Origin: Gemmatimonadaceae bacterium
GTDB taxonomy: Bacteria > Gemmatimonadota > Gemmatimonadetes > Gemmatimonadales > Gemmatimonadaceae
DNA: 64,000 nt
Assembly (NCBI GenBank): GCA_020851455.1
Contig: JADZCT010000047.1
Coordinates: 1 to 64,000 of the forward strand
Direction of reading: 5' to 3'
The notes under the pieces were generated by a model that had not been told where the DNA came from, ran no database searches, and saw only the letters and a program-made list of their open reading frames with translations. Made by a program: the position numbers and the translations under genes. Shown piece after piece: positions 56,065-64,000 of the stretch (its first letter is position 1; each line of letters begins with the position of its first letter).

Positions 56065-57341
56065 TGCCCGCCTCCGCCGGCCACGATGCTGCGTTGCGCG
56101 CTGGCTGCGCGCAGCCTGGCGACACGGTCCTGGGCGAGACGCGCATACGACGGACTCACCAGCCGACCCTTGTCGAGCGCGAAGACGAGCACGGCAAGCA
56201 GCACCACGTTCATCCCGAAGAGGATAGCGCCAAAGGCCGGTCCGCGGGCGACACCGGCAGCGTCGAGCGCCAGCACCGCGCCTGCGACGATCACGATGTA
56301 CGCCAGGACGACCGGGAGGAGGACCTTCCAGCCAAGCGCCATGAGCTGGTCATACCGGAAGCGCGGCAACGTCCAGCGAATCCACATGTAGAAGAAGACG
56401 AAAAACATCACCTTGGTCGCGAATGCGCCGAACGTGAGGACGCTCTTCAGGACCGTCCACGGAGCGTCGTTGTCCCAGTGGGTGAACGGAATGTCCCACC
56501 CTCCGAAGAACAACGTCACGATCATCGCACTGGACGTTATCATGTTCGCGTACTCCGACATCGGGAACATCGAGAACTTCATCGCGCTGTACTCTGCGTG
56601 GTACCCGGCAATGAGTTCCGACTCGGCTTCCGGCAGGTCGAACGGCAGACGATTCGTCTCGGCGAACGCCGAGATGAGGAAGATCAGCGCGGCCACGGAG
56701 AGGAGCAGGACATTCCAGCCCATCCGCGCCTGCTGGTCAACCACGACGCCCAGCGACACGTTCCCTGCCAGCAACAGCACGCAGACGGTACTCATCCCCA
56801 TCGCGATCTCGTAGCTCACCATCTGCGCGCTGGACCGCAGGCCGCCGAGCAGCGCGTACTTGTTGTTCGAGCTCCACCCCGCAATGACGATTCCGTACAC
56901 CCCGATGGAAGTGACCGCGAGCGTGAACAGAAAGCCGACCGGCAGATCCGCGACGACGAGGTCAATCCGCCCCCACGGCGTGGGCAGCGGGCTGCCGAAC
57001 GGGATCACCGCCCACGCCACCATCGCTGGCAGGAACGCCAGCCCCGGGGCGAGGATGAACAGCGCCTTGCTGGCGAAGTTCGGGTACGTCTCTTCCTTCA
57101 TGATGTTCTTGACGCCATCGGCCAGCACCTGCAGGACTCCTTGAGGGCCCACGCGGTTCGGGCCGTGGCGGTCCTGGATCCACGCGGAAATCCGCCGTTC
57201 AGCGAACGTCGAGTACGCAACTCCCACCATGCAAATGGTGAAGATCACGACGAGCTTCACGATGGCCGCGATCAGGTACACGCCCGTGGACGGGTCCATC
57301 TGGGAAACCGCACCTGCCTGGAACAGCGCGGGAGCCATCAT
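56061..57341 (-). CDS. nuoH: NADH-quinone oxidoreductase subunit H
   Basis: Membrane subunit forming the quinone tunnel. 426 residues, longer than E. coli NuoH (325) with most of the excess at the C-terminus and loops. AERRISAWIQDRHGPNRVGP near 47-66 is the signature, and ETNRLPFDLPEAESELIAGY near 265 lines the tunnel. Two tandem ATG codons (57341, 57338); the first makes the ATGA overlap with nuoG. Confidence 0.96.
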   Translation of the reverse strand: MMAPALFQAGAVSQMDPSTGVYLIAAIVKLVVIFTICMVGVAYSTFAERRISAWIQDRHGPNRVGPQGVLQVLADGVKNIMKEETYPNFASKALFILAPGLAFLPAMVAWAVIPFGSPLPTPWGRIDLVVADLPVGFLFTLAVTSIGVYGIVIAGWSSNNKYALLGGLRSSAQMVSYEIAMGMSTVCVLLLAGNVSLGVVVDQQARMGWNVLLLSVAALIFLISAFAETNRLPFDLPEAESELIAGYHAEYSAMKFSMFPMSEYANMITSSAMIVTLFFGGWDIPFTHWDNDAPWTVLKSVLTFGAFATKVMFFVFFYMWIRWTLPRFRYDQLMALGWKVLLPVVLAYIVIVAGAVLALDAAGVARGPAFGAILFGMNVVLLAVLVFALDKGRLVSPSYARLAQDRVARLRAASAQRSIVAGGGGQ

Positions 57342-58897
57342 GGGGCACCTTCGGCCGAGGACGCTACGACCGCGCCGCGCAACCCTATGGTCGCGTAAGT
57401 CATTCCAGTGAACGCCGGAACCGCCGCTGCCATCGCGGCAAAGGCCTCCTCTGCCGTCTGGTAGCCTGCTTCTTCGCCGAGCGCCATGAGGATGTCGGCC
57501 AGGGCCGACCACGCAGGGCGCGCCATCCCCGGGGCCGGCCTCGCCTGAAGGTGTCGCTGCACGCGCCCGCGCAGGTTCGTCAGCGTACCCTCGCACTCGG
57601 CAACGTTCGCCACCGGCAAGGCTGCATTGAGCTTCGACAGACTCCCGGGATGCACGGTGCCGAGCCAGACCACAGCGCCCGCGGCCTCGAGCGCCGACAC
57701 CGGAACGCCCGCCGGATCCAGGTCCGCAATCACGAGCGCGTCGCCCGGCCCGACTCCGGCAAATGGGTCGTCCTTGCGCGCTGCGCCCAGCAGCCCAGCG
57801 CCGGTTGCGTTGGCAACACGGTCGGCTCGGAGCGCCAGATCCCTGGCGCCCGGCAACGGCGCCTCAGGGCCGGTGGGTACTGCGAACGCGACGGTACCTC
57901 CCGTCTTCTTCGCAACGCGGCCGAGGAGCCAGAAGACCTCGTTGTCCAGCGATGCGCTCGCGACGATATGCGCCCTGCGCCCCTCGAGCGCGTCCGCGGC
58001 TGCCGTAACGGCTGAGTCCCAGTCCGACTCGCCCGCGCCGGTTGCCGGCGCCGCGCACCGATCCTGCCGGTTCATCCAGCGATAATCGAGCCGGCCATGG
58101 TCGCACATGAAGAACGCGTTCACGTCCGGGTTCGGACGCGGCTTGAGCCGCACGACAGAAGTATCGCGCGTCTCGATCATGATGTTGCAGCCCTGGGAGC
58201 AGCCAGTGCAGATCGATGCCGCCCGGTCGAGCTCCCATACGCGCGCCTTGTTCAGGAAATCCTTGGACAGCAGAGCGCCTACGGGGCAGACATCCACCAC
58301 GTTGCCGGCCCACGGCCGGGCAAGGTCGCCGCCCTCCGTCCTGCCGATCACGGCGCGGTCGCCGCGTTCGCTGACGTTGAGCACGGCGTCCTGGTGTACG
58401 CTCTCCATGAACCGGACGCATCGCGTGCAGAGGATGCAGCGATTGGCGACGTACAGAACGTCGCCGCCAAAATCTTCCGCTGCGTTGAATCGCTTCGGGT
58501 CGCGAAGGCGGGAGTGCGCCGGGCCTTCCTGGTACGTGAAGTCCTGAAGCTCGCATTCGCCTGACTTGTCGCAGATCGGGCAGTCGAGCGGATGGTTGAT
58601 CAGCAGCATTTCGAGGACGCCCTTGCGCGCCTCGTCGGCTCGTGGCTCGTGCACCTGCACCACCTGGCCTTCCGCCACCGCCGTCGCGCACGACGGCATC
58701 AGCTTGGGGGACTTCTCCACGTGAACGAGGCACATCCGGCACGATCCCGCGACCGGGAGCCCCGGATGGTAGCAGTAGTGAGGAATGAGGACGCCGGCGG
58801 TCTTGGCGGCCTCGAGGATGGACGTGCCGGCCGGCACCGAGACGGGCCTGCCTTCGATGGTCAGGTTGACCAATTGGTGGCCGCCTGGTGCCGTCAC
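57338..58897 (-). CDS. nuoG: NADH-quinone oxidoreductase subunit G (short form)
   Basis: Electron-carrying peripheral subunit. The iron-sulfur part is complete: 2Fe-2S N1b (YCYHPGLPVAGSCRMC), His-Cys3 N5 (HPLDCPICDKSGEC), N4 (CILCTRC with CPVGAL), and the extra CTGCSQGC plus FMCDHG ligands of the N7-type cluster. The molybdopterin-like C-terminal domain is short, giving 519 residues against 783 in Thermus and 908 in E. coli. The stop overlaps nuoH, so this is the natural end. GTG start overlaps nuoF. Confidence 0.93.
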   Translation of the reverse strand: MTAPGGHQLVNLTIEGRPVSVPAGTSILEAAKTAGVLIPHYCYHPGLPVAGSCRMCLVHVEKSPKLMPSCATAVAEGQVVQVHEPRADEARKGVLEMLLINHPLDCPICDKSGECELQDFTYQEGPAHSRLRDPKRFNAAEDFGGDVLYVANRCILCTRCVRFMESVHQDAVLNVSERGDRAVIGRTEGGDLARPWAGNVVDVCPVGALLSKDFLNKARVWELDRAASICTGCSQGCNIMIETRDTSVVRLKPRPNPDVNAFFMCDHGRLDYRWMNRQDRCAAPATGAGESDWDSAVTAAADALEGRRAHIVASASLDNEVFWLLGRVAKKTGGTVAFAVPTGPEAPLPGARDLALRADRVANATGAGLLGAARKDDPFAGVGPGDALVIADLDPAGVPVSALEAAGAVVWLGTVHPGSLSKLNAALPVANVAECEGTLTNLRGRVQRHLQARPAPGMARPAWSALADILMALGEEAGYQTAEEAFAAMAAAVPAFTGMTYATIGLRGAVVASSAEGAP

Positions 58898-60234
58898 GCA
58901 GACGCTCCCGCGCGAGCCACCGCGTGGCCGCCCATGGCGACGGTCGAACTCCGCCGGCCGGCGATGAGCGCCTCGAACTCATCACGAAACTTCTGGATTC
59001 CGCTGACCACCGGCGTCGCGCAGCTGTCGCTCAGCACGCAGATCGTCTTGCCGGTCATGTTGTCCGCAATGGAGAGGAGTGTGTCGAGGTCCTCGAAGGT
59101 GCCGTGCCCCGCCACGATACGGTCGAGGATCTTGGTCGTCCACGCCGTGCCCTCGCGGCACTGCGTGCACTGCGCGCAGCTCTCGTGCGCGTAGAACCGG
59201 GTGAGCCGTGCGATCATCCTGGGCATGGACTGCGCGTCATCGAGCACGATCGCGCCGCCCGAACCGAGCATCGAGCCCTGCGCGACGAATCCCTCGTAGT
59301 CCATCAGCGTCGCCTCGGCCTCGGCCATCGTCTGGATCGGCACGCTCGAACCGCCCGGGATCACCGCCTTGAACTTCCGACCCGGCAGCGGCCCGCCGCA
59401 CAGGTCGTAGAGGAAATCCCTGAACGGGAAGCCCATCACGACCTCATAGTTGCCCGGCTTCGCGATGTTGCCGCACGCCGAGAAGAGCTTGGTGCCCGTG
59501 CTCTTCGGATTCGAAAGCGACATCGCCTTGTACCACTCCGCGCCATTGTTCAGAATGTGCGGCACCGCCGTGAGCGTCTCGACGTTGTTGATCGTCGTGG
59601 GTTGCGCGAACAGACCGGATACCGCCGGAAACGGCGGCTTGACGCGCGGATTCCCCCGCCGACCCTCGATCGAGTTCATCAGCGCGGTCTCTTCGCCGCA
59701 GATGTACGCGCCGGCACCCTTGTGCACGTGGATGTCCACCTGCTTGCCCGTGCCCATCGCGTTCCCGCCGATGAGCCCGGCTGCGTAGGCCTCGGCCACG
59801 GCCGCTTCCATCGCGCGGATTGGCTCGGTGAACTCGCCCCGGATGTAGATGTACGTGCGCTGCGCCCCGATCGCGTACGCGCCAATGGCGCACCCTTCCA
59901 CGAGGGCGTGCGGCGTCCAGCGCATGATCTCGCGGTCCTTGAACGTGCCCGGCTCCGACTCGTCCGCGTTGCAGCAGAGATAGTGGGGCTTCCCGTCGTC
60001 CTGCTTCATGAAACTCCACTTGAGCCCGGTTGGGAACCCTGCGCCGCCGCGTCCGCGGAGCCCCGAGTTCTTCACCACGTCAATCACGGCGGCCGGTGGC
60101 ATGGCGAGCGCCTGCTCGAGCGCGCGGTAGCCGCCGCGCGCCTTCCACCCCGCCAGAGAACGCGCTTCGGGATCGCCGAAGTGCTTGCTGATGACCGGCG
60201 TCTCACGCGGGTGCGGCTTGTGCGGATAGCCCAT
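58894..60234 (-). CDS. nuoF: NADH-quinone oxidoreductase subunit F
   Basis: NADH-oxidising subunit with FMN and cluster N3. 446 residues from ATG 60234. RGRGGAGFPTGLKWSFM near 60 binds FMN, GAGAYICGEETALMNS near 172 binds NADH, and N3 ligands are in ESCAQCTQCREGT and a later SDSC. The 93 nt between it and nuoE hold no gene; the frame is open upstream for 28 codons, so a longer start is possible. Confidence 0.96.
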   Translation of the reverse strand: MGYPHKPHPRETPVISKHFGDPEARSLAGWKARGGYRALEQALAMPPAAVIDVVKNSGLRGRGGAGFPTGLKWSFMKQDDGKPHYLCCNADESEPGTFKDREIMRWTPHALVEGCAIGAYAIGAQRTYIYIRGEFTEPIRAMEAAVAEAYAAGLIGGNAMGTGKQVDIHVHKGAGAYICGEETALMNSIEGRRGNPRVKPPFPAVSGLFAQPTTINNVETLTAVPHILNNGAEWYKAMSLSNPKSTGTKLFSACGNIAKPGNYEVVMGFPFRDFLYDLCGGPLPGRKFKAVIPGGSSVPIQTMAEAEATLMDYEGFVAQGSMLGSGGAIVLDDAQSMPRMIARLTRFYAHESCAQCTQCREGTAWTTKILDRIVAGHGTFEDLDTLLSIADNMTGKTICVLSDSCATPVVSGIQKFRDEFEALIAGRRSSTVAMGGHAVARAGASA

Positions 60235-60327
60235 TCTACCGCCCCCGATCCGCGCCCGGCGCCGCCTGACCTGCCTCCACGCAGCCGGCCAGCAGGATGC
60301 GCGCGTGAACCGTGCCACGGACAGCTA

Positions 60328-60831
60328 TCATTTCAACCCCGCAAGAATCTCAGGAACCTTCTCGGCCGTCACATTCTCGATCGTGTCGGCGTTTACCTGC
60401 ACCGGCGTCGCAAAACCGCAGGCGCCCAGACACTCCACCTCGATCACAGTGTACTTGCCGTCCGGCGACGTCAGTCCGAGTTCCTTGCATCCGGTGTGGT
60501 CGAGGAATGCATCCACCACCTTGTCGGCGCCCGAGCAGAGGCACGGCGTCGTCGTGCAAACCTGGATGAAATACTTCCCCACCGGGTGCTGGTGGTACAT
60601 CGTGTAGAACGTCACGACGCCCTTCACGTACGCCTGCGTGATACCGAGCGCTGCGCCAACTTCAGCCATTGCGTCTTCGCTCACCCATCCTCGGGCTTCC
60701 TGGACCATCCAGAGCGCCGGCAGCAGCGCAGCCTGCTTTGTGGGGTACCGTTCGAGGATCACGTCCAATCGCTTGCGACGTTCCCCAACGAACACGGGTT
60801 CGTACCTGGCATCCTCAGCGTGTGCGCTCAT
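60328..60831 (-). CDS. nuoE: NADH-quinone oxidoreductase subunit E
   Basis: Thioredoxin-like subunit with 2Fe-2S cluster N1a. 167 residues; ligands in CTTTPC near residue 92 and CLGAC near 134. VVTFYTMYHQHPVGKY near 71 is typical. ATGA overlap with nuoD. Confidence 0.96.
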   Translation of the reverse strand: MSAHAEDARYEPVFVGERRKRLDVILERYPTKQAALLPALWMVQEARGWVSEDAMAEVGAALGITQAYVKGVVTFYTMYHQHPVGKYFIQVCTTTPCLCSGADKVVDAFLDHTGCKELGLTSPDGKYTVIEVECLGACGFATPVQVNADTIENVTAEKVPEILAGLK

Positions 60832-62138
60832 CGGTCAATCTCGCCCATGACGATATCAATGGAGGCGTTGATCGCGATCACGTCCGACAGCAGGTGACCC
60901 TCAACCATCCTCGGGATCGCGGCAAGGTTGAGGAAGCTCGGCGGCCGGATTCGCCAGCGCGACGGCTTCGACGTCCCGTCCGAAACCATGTAGTAGCCCT
61001 TCTCGCCTTTCGGGCTCTCCACCGCCACGTAGCACTCCCCGACCGGCGGCCGCGGCCCCTCCATCACGTTCTTGAAGTGATGGATCATTGATTCCATCTC
61101 GCTCGTCGCCTTGGACTTCGGCGGCAGGATGACACGCGGATCGTCAACATTGACCGGTCCATCAGGAAGCCGCTTCACGGCCTGGTCCAGGATCCGCACG
61201 CTCTGCCGCATCTCTTCCATCCGAACCAGGTAGCGATCGTACACGTCACCCGCGGTCCCGACGGGCACGTCGAAATCGTACGTTTCGTAGTCCAGGTACG
61301 GAAAGTCGCGCCGGACGTCGTACGCGACACCGCTTGCGCGCAGCATGGGCCCGGAGAGACTCCAGTTGATCGCTTCGTCCGGAGTCATCACGCCAAGCCC
61401 CGCCGTCCTGCCAACCCAGATGCCGTTCTTCGTCAGTACCCGGTCGCACTCGTCAATCGTCTTGGGGAACGTGCGAATGAAGCCGACGAGCCCCTCGACC
61501 CACTTGTCGGGAATATCGGCAGCCATCCCCCCCACGCGCGTCGCGCTGGTGGTCATCCGCGCGCCCACCCAGGCCTCGAGCAGGTTGTAGATGTTCTCCC
61601 GCTCCTGAAACGACCATAGGAACGGAGTGAATGCTCCTATGTCAATGCAGGTCGTCCCAAGCCACACGAGGTGGCTCGCGATGCGCGACAGCTCGGCGCC
61701 GATCACCCTCAGCACCTTGCAGCGCTCCGTTATCTCGATGCCGAAGAGCCGCTCCGCCCCGAGCGCAAAGGCGATGTTGTTCCCGATCGAGTTGAGGTAG
61801 TCCTCCCGGTCGGTCCACGGGATGATCTGGTTGTACTGCCGGTACTCGCCGATCTTCTCGAATCCGCAATGCAGGTACCCGATGTGCGGAATGCAGCGCA
61901 CGACGGTCTCGCCGTCCAGCTCCAGCACCAGGCGCAGCACGCCGTGGGTCGCGGGGTGCTGAGGCCCGATGTTGATGAGCATGTGCTCGCCTTCGAGATC
62001 CGGCCCGTCCGCTGGCGGCGACGCAAGAGCGAGCCCGCCGGCGTCGCCGCCAACCACGAGCGGCACTCGCCGCGGCCGGCCGTCAGGGCCGAGCCCCGTG
62101 GTTGACAGCTCGACTTCGAGTGTTCGCTTCTGGCTCAT
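60828..62138 (-). CDS. nuoD: NADH-quinone oxidoreductase subunit D
   Basis: 49-kDa-type subunit that forms the quinone site with NuoB. 436 residues. NIGPQHPATHGVLRLVLELD near 56 carries the quinone-site histidine, and PHIGYLHCGFEKIGEYR follows. It is a separate gene, not fused to nuoC. About 50 residues precede the family core. ATGA overlap with nuoC. Confidence 0.97.
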   Translation of the reverse strand: MSQKRTLEVELSTTGLGPDGRPRRVPLVVGGDAGGLALASPPADGPDLEGEHMLINIGPQHPATHGVLRLVLELDGETVVRCIPHIGYLHCGFEKIGEYRQYNQIIPWTDREDYLNSIGNNIAFALGAERLFGIEITERCKVLRVIGAELSRIASHLVWLGTTCIDIGAFTPFLWSFQERENIYNLLEAWVGARMTTSATRVGGMAADIPDKWVEGLVGFIRTFPKTIDECDRVLTKNGIWVGRTAGLGVMTPDEAINWSLSGPMLRASGVAYDVRRDFPYLDYETYDFDVPVGTAGDVYDRYLVRMEEMRQSVRILDQAVKRLPDGPVNVDDPRVILPPKSKATSEMESMIHHFKNVMEGPRPPVGECYVAVESPKGEKGYYMVSDGTSKPSRWRIRPPSFLNLAAIPRMVEGHLLSDVIAINASIDIVMGEIDR

Positions 62139-62830
62139 TCGCCTGTCTTCTCGCCCTTGGCAAGCCGCTGTCGCATCTCGGCCGGGAGCTCCGAGTACGC
62201 GTTGGCTATGGACAGCTCTTCCATCGAGTAGCGCGCTTCCGGATTGGCGGCGAGCGCGTTCTTCAACTGCTCACTGCGGCTGAACCGGCCGCGGAGTGGG
62301 AAATCCTTCCTCAGAGGGAACCCTTCCTTGTACTGCTCCCAGAGCAGGATCCGGCGAAGGTCGGGGTGGCCGGAAAAATGAATCCCGAACATGTCGTAGC
62401 ATTCACGCTCCAGCCAGTCAACGCCTTTGTAAATGTCCCATACGCTGGCGACTTCGAGCGGAGCGCCATTCGGGATCTCCACCTTCACGCGGAGGAAGCG
62501 GCGGAAGCGCAGCGACCGGAGGTGCCACACCACTTCGATCGGCCGCGCCGTGTCGCGGTGCTCGACGGCGGTCAGGTCTGAGAGATACTCGTACGACTGC
62601 GCGGGGTCGTCGTGCAGCCACTGTATTATGTCGTGCAGCCGCGCGCGATCCACCACGAGGGCGGTCTCGCCGCGGCTGACCGTTACGCGCACGACGGCGC
62701 CCTGAAACTGAGCCCGCGTGGCCTCCGCCGTCGGACTGGCCGGCCCGCCCGACACGGGAACGTTCCGGGGCGTGGCCGGCGCGACGCTCGCGTCCGCCCC
62801 CGGAAAGACGATCGTGAACGGTGCCCTCAT
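62135..62830 (-). CDS. nuoC: NADH-quinone oxidoreductase subunit C
   Basis: 30-kDa-type structural subunit. 231 residues; the first 40 are proline- and alanine-rich and not conserved. Core signatures: [20 protein letters not shown] near 128 and [20 protein letters not shown] near 150, then [13 protein letters not shown] overlap with nuoB. Confidence 0.96.
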   Translation of the reverse strand: MRAPFTIVFPGADASVAPATPRNVPVSGGPASPTAEATRAQFQGAVVRVTVSRGETALVVDRARLHDIIQWLHDDPAQSYEYLSDLTAVEHRDTARPIEVVWHLRSLRFRRFLRVKVEIPNGAPLEVASVWDIYKGVDWLERECYDMFGIHFSGHPDLRRILLWEQYKEGFPLRKDFPLRGRFSRSEQLKNALAANPEARYSMEELSIANAYSELPAEMRQRLAKGEKTGE

Positions 62831-63471
62831 GGGGCCGACCGCGTCTGGTGAACCGAGTTTCCGAACGGCTCCGAGAGTGCGTCAATCCGCGAGGCAGGGA
62901 TGTACAGCTTGCTCGACGGATCCGGGGTCATCTCGTCGCGGATGCCCCGCGTCGCGCGCCGCTCGTTCATGACCTTCTTCTGGAGCATCATGATGCCGTA
63001 GATGAGACCCTCGGGCCGCGGTGGGCACCCGGGCACATACACGTCCACGGGGATTATCGTGTCAATGCCCTGGACGACGGCGTAGTTGTCGAACATGCCG
63101 CCCGTTGACGCGCAGGCACCCATCGAGATCGCCCACTTGGGCTGCGGCATCTGCTGCCAGATGCGCCGGAGCACCGGCGCGAGCTTGAAAGGCACGCGGC
63201 CGGCGCAAATGAGCATGTCGCTCTGGCGCGGCGAGAACGCCATGCGCTCCATCCCAAAGCGCGCGAGGTCGAACTTGCTGGCGAACGACGCCATCATCTC
63301 GATGGCACAGCAAGCGGTGCCGAACGGCATCGGCCAGAGCGAGTTGGCGCGGCCCCAGTTCACGAGGAAGTCGAGCTTCGTCGTCACCCACGGCTCGTCG
63401 GGGCGCGGCTCCATCCGGTTCAGCTCGGTCGCCGGCCCGTGCCCGCCAAGCGTGTCGAGGTTCAGTCCCAC
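62827..63471 (-). CDS. nuoB: NADH-quinone oxidoreductase subunit B
   Basis: Holds cluster N2, the last electron carrier before quinone. 214 residues from GTG 63471, backed by a GGGGG run 7 nt upstream and a 10-nt overlap with nuoA; ATG 63414 is a weaker option. N2 ligands: the tandem cysteines in [10 protein letters not shown], then MGACASTGG and VPGCPPRPE. Confidence 0.95.
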   Translation of the reverse strand: MGLNLDTLGGHGPATELNRMEPRPDEPWVTTKLDFLVNWGRANSLWPMPFGTACCAIEMMASFASKFDLARFGMERMAFSPRQSDMLICAGRVPFKLAPVLRRIWQQMPQPKWAISMGACASTGGMFDNYAVVQGIDTIIPVDVYVPGCPPRPEGLIYGIMMLQKKVMNERRATRGIRDEMTPDPSSKLYIPASRIDALSEPFGNSVHQTRSAP

Positions 63472-63866
63472 TGCAACGCCCCCTTCTTCCACACGTAGAG
63501 GGACCCGACCAGCAGGATCGCGATGAACGCGAGCATCTCGCCGAGCCCGAACAAGGAGATCTGCCCGGCCGGACAGGCGCCGTTCACCAACGGCACCGCG
63601 CACGACAACTGCCGGTAGTAAGCGCCCCAGGGAATCATGAAGACCGTCTCGATGTCGAACACGATGAAGAGCATCGCGACCAGATAGAACTTCACGCTGA
63701 AGCGCTCGCGGGCATCGCCCAGCGGAGTGATGCCCGACTCGTACGGAAGCTGCTTCTCCGGCGTCGGCCGCGCCCGCATCGTGAAATGCGAGAGCACAAG
63801 CATCCCCACCGCATTCAGCGCGACGAAGCCTGCCAGAAGAAGGACGGGGAAGTAGGTGCGATCCAT
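63462..63866 (-). CDS. nuoA: NADH-quinone oxidoreductase subunit A
   Basis: Small three-helix membrane subunit. 134 residues. The conserved loop [16 protein letters not shown] near 38-53 and [14 protein letters not shown] near 67-80 are diagnostic. First gene of the 14-gene nuo operon in the order A-B-C-D-E-F-G-H-I-J-K-L-M-N. No Shine-Dalgarno is evident before its ATG. Confidence 0.97.
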   Translation of the reverse strand: MDRTYFPVLLLAGFVALNAVGMLVLSHFTMRARPTPEKQLPYESGITPLGDARERFSVKFYLVAMLFIVFDIETVFMIPWGAYYRQLSCAVPLVNGACPAGQISLFGLGEMLAFIAILLVGSLYVWKKGALQWD

Positions 63867-63882
63867 GCGTTAGAGCGTGGCC

Positions 63883-63904
63883 GCTCGTGAAACATTTCAC
63901 GAGC
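63883..63904. promoter_or_regulatory. 22-bp perfect palindrome, Rex-like operator of the nuo operon
   Basis: Arms GCTCGTGAAA (63883-63892) and TTTCACGAGC (63895-63904) are exact reverse complements with a 2-nt centre. The inner 18 bp, TCGTGAAACATTTCACGA, fit the Rex consensus TTGTGAA-N4-TTCACAA except at one position in each half. It lies just downstream of the candidate -10 box, covering about +1 to +22, and 16 nt before the nuoA ATG. Rex is an NADH/NAD+ sensor that controls nuo in Streptomyces. No rex gene is in the window. Confidence 0.6.
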
Positions 63905-63911
63905 CGCATCT

Positions 63912-63941
63912 AAACTATTGGCCGTGCTGCGATAGTGTCAA
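63912..63941 (-). promoter_or_regulatory. Candidate nuo operon promoter
   Basis: On the - strand a perfect TTGACA (63941-63936) is followed 18 nt later by TAGTTT (63917-63912, 3 of 6). The start would be near 63905, at the edge of the palindrome. Nothing else in 63867-64000 looks like a gene. Confidence 0.5.
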
Positions 63942-64000
63942 ACCCGCAAACGCCCCGTTTCGCAGCTACTTTTCCTTGCCCCTTCCTAATCCCGCCCCAC

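Overview
The window is a GC-rich stretch of bacterial chromosome with no mobile elements, rRNA or CRISPR. Nearly every base is coding, and most neighbouring genes are joined by 4-nt ATGA or GTGA stop/start overlaps. The gene set points to a diderm, LPS-making bacterium: KDO synthesis (kdsB, kdsA, kdsD), Lpt transport (lptC, lptA, lptB), a 14-subunit complex I, menaquinone by the futalosine route (mqnE, mqnA, mqnC) and bacillithiol (bshC). This mix, with the GC content and gene order, fits Gemmatimonadota best. That phylum call is an inference from gene content, not from a marker-tree comparison.

Layout. Positions 1-14729 are all on the + strand: a 5'-truncated glutamate dehydrogenase, rlmH, bshC, murJ, uvrC, a threonine synthase, larC, der, plsY, gpsA, a MerR regulator, surE, pcm, acyP, tRNA-Arg(CCT) and a membrane-anchored TPR protein. 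From 14911 to the end every gene is on the - strand. The convergent gap between the two blocks (14730-14910) carries a 28-bp sequence with the architecture of a XerCD dif site (14798-14825), so this window very probably spans the replication terminus. xerD itself lies 17 kb away.

The - strand block, read right to left, falls into a few long operons. (1) nuoA-nuoN (63866 to 49402), followed by a phosphohexomutase and a UPF0182 membrane protein; the promoter region carries a perfect palindrome that resembles a Rex (NADH-sensing) operator. (2) sucC-sucD and ndk. (3) A fatty acid and envelope operon: DUF177, rpmF, plsX, fabH, fabD, fabG, acpP, fabF, running without a real gap into mqnE, mqnA, mqnC, ispF, a DedA protein and xerD. 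(4) A pabA-type amidotransferase. (5) An envelope operon: kdsB, pyrG, kdsA, kdsD, lptC, lptA, lptB, rpoN, then two GT2 and one GT4 glycosyltransferases, a UPF0104 membrane protein and a YfhO-like membrane protein, ending with dapF at the terminus.

How it works together. The envelope operon makes and exports the LPS core and adjoins a set of genes that resembles a three-component, lipid-linked periplasmic glycosylation system (GT2, candidate flippase, YfhO). The fab/pls genes feed phospholipid and lipid A synthesis. The mqn genes supply the quinone that complex I reduces. No stretch over 300 bases lacks a gene. The largest gaps are 14730-14910 (dif region) and 63867-64000 (nuo promoter region).
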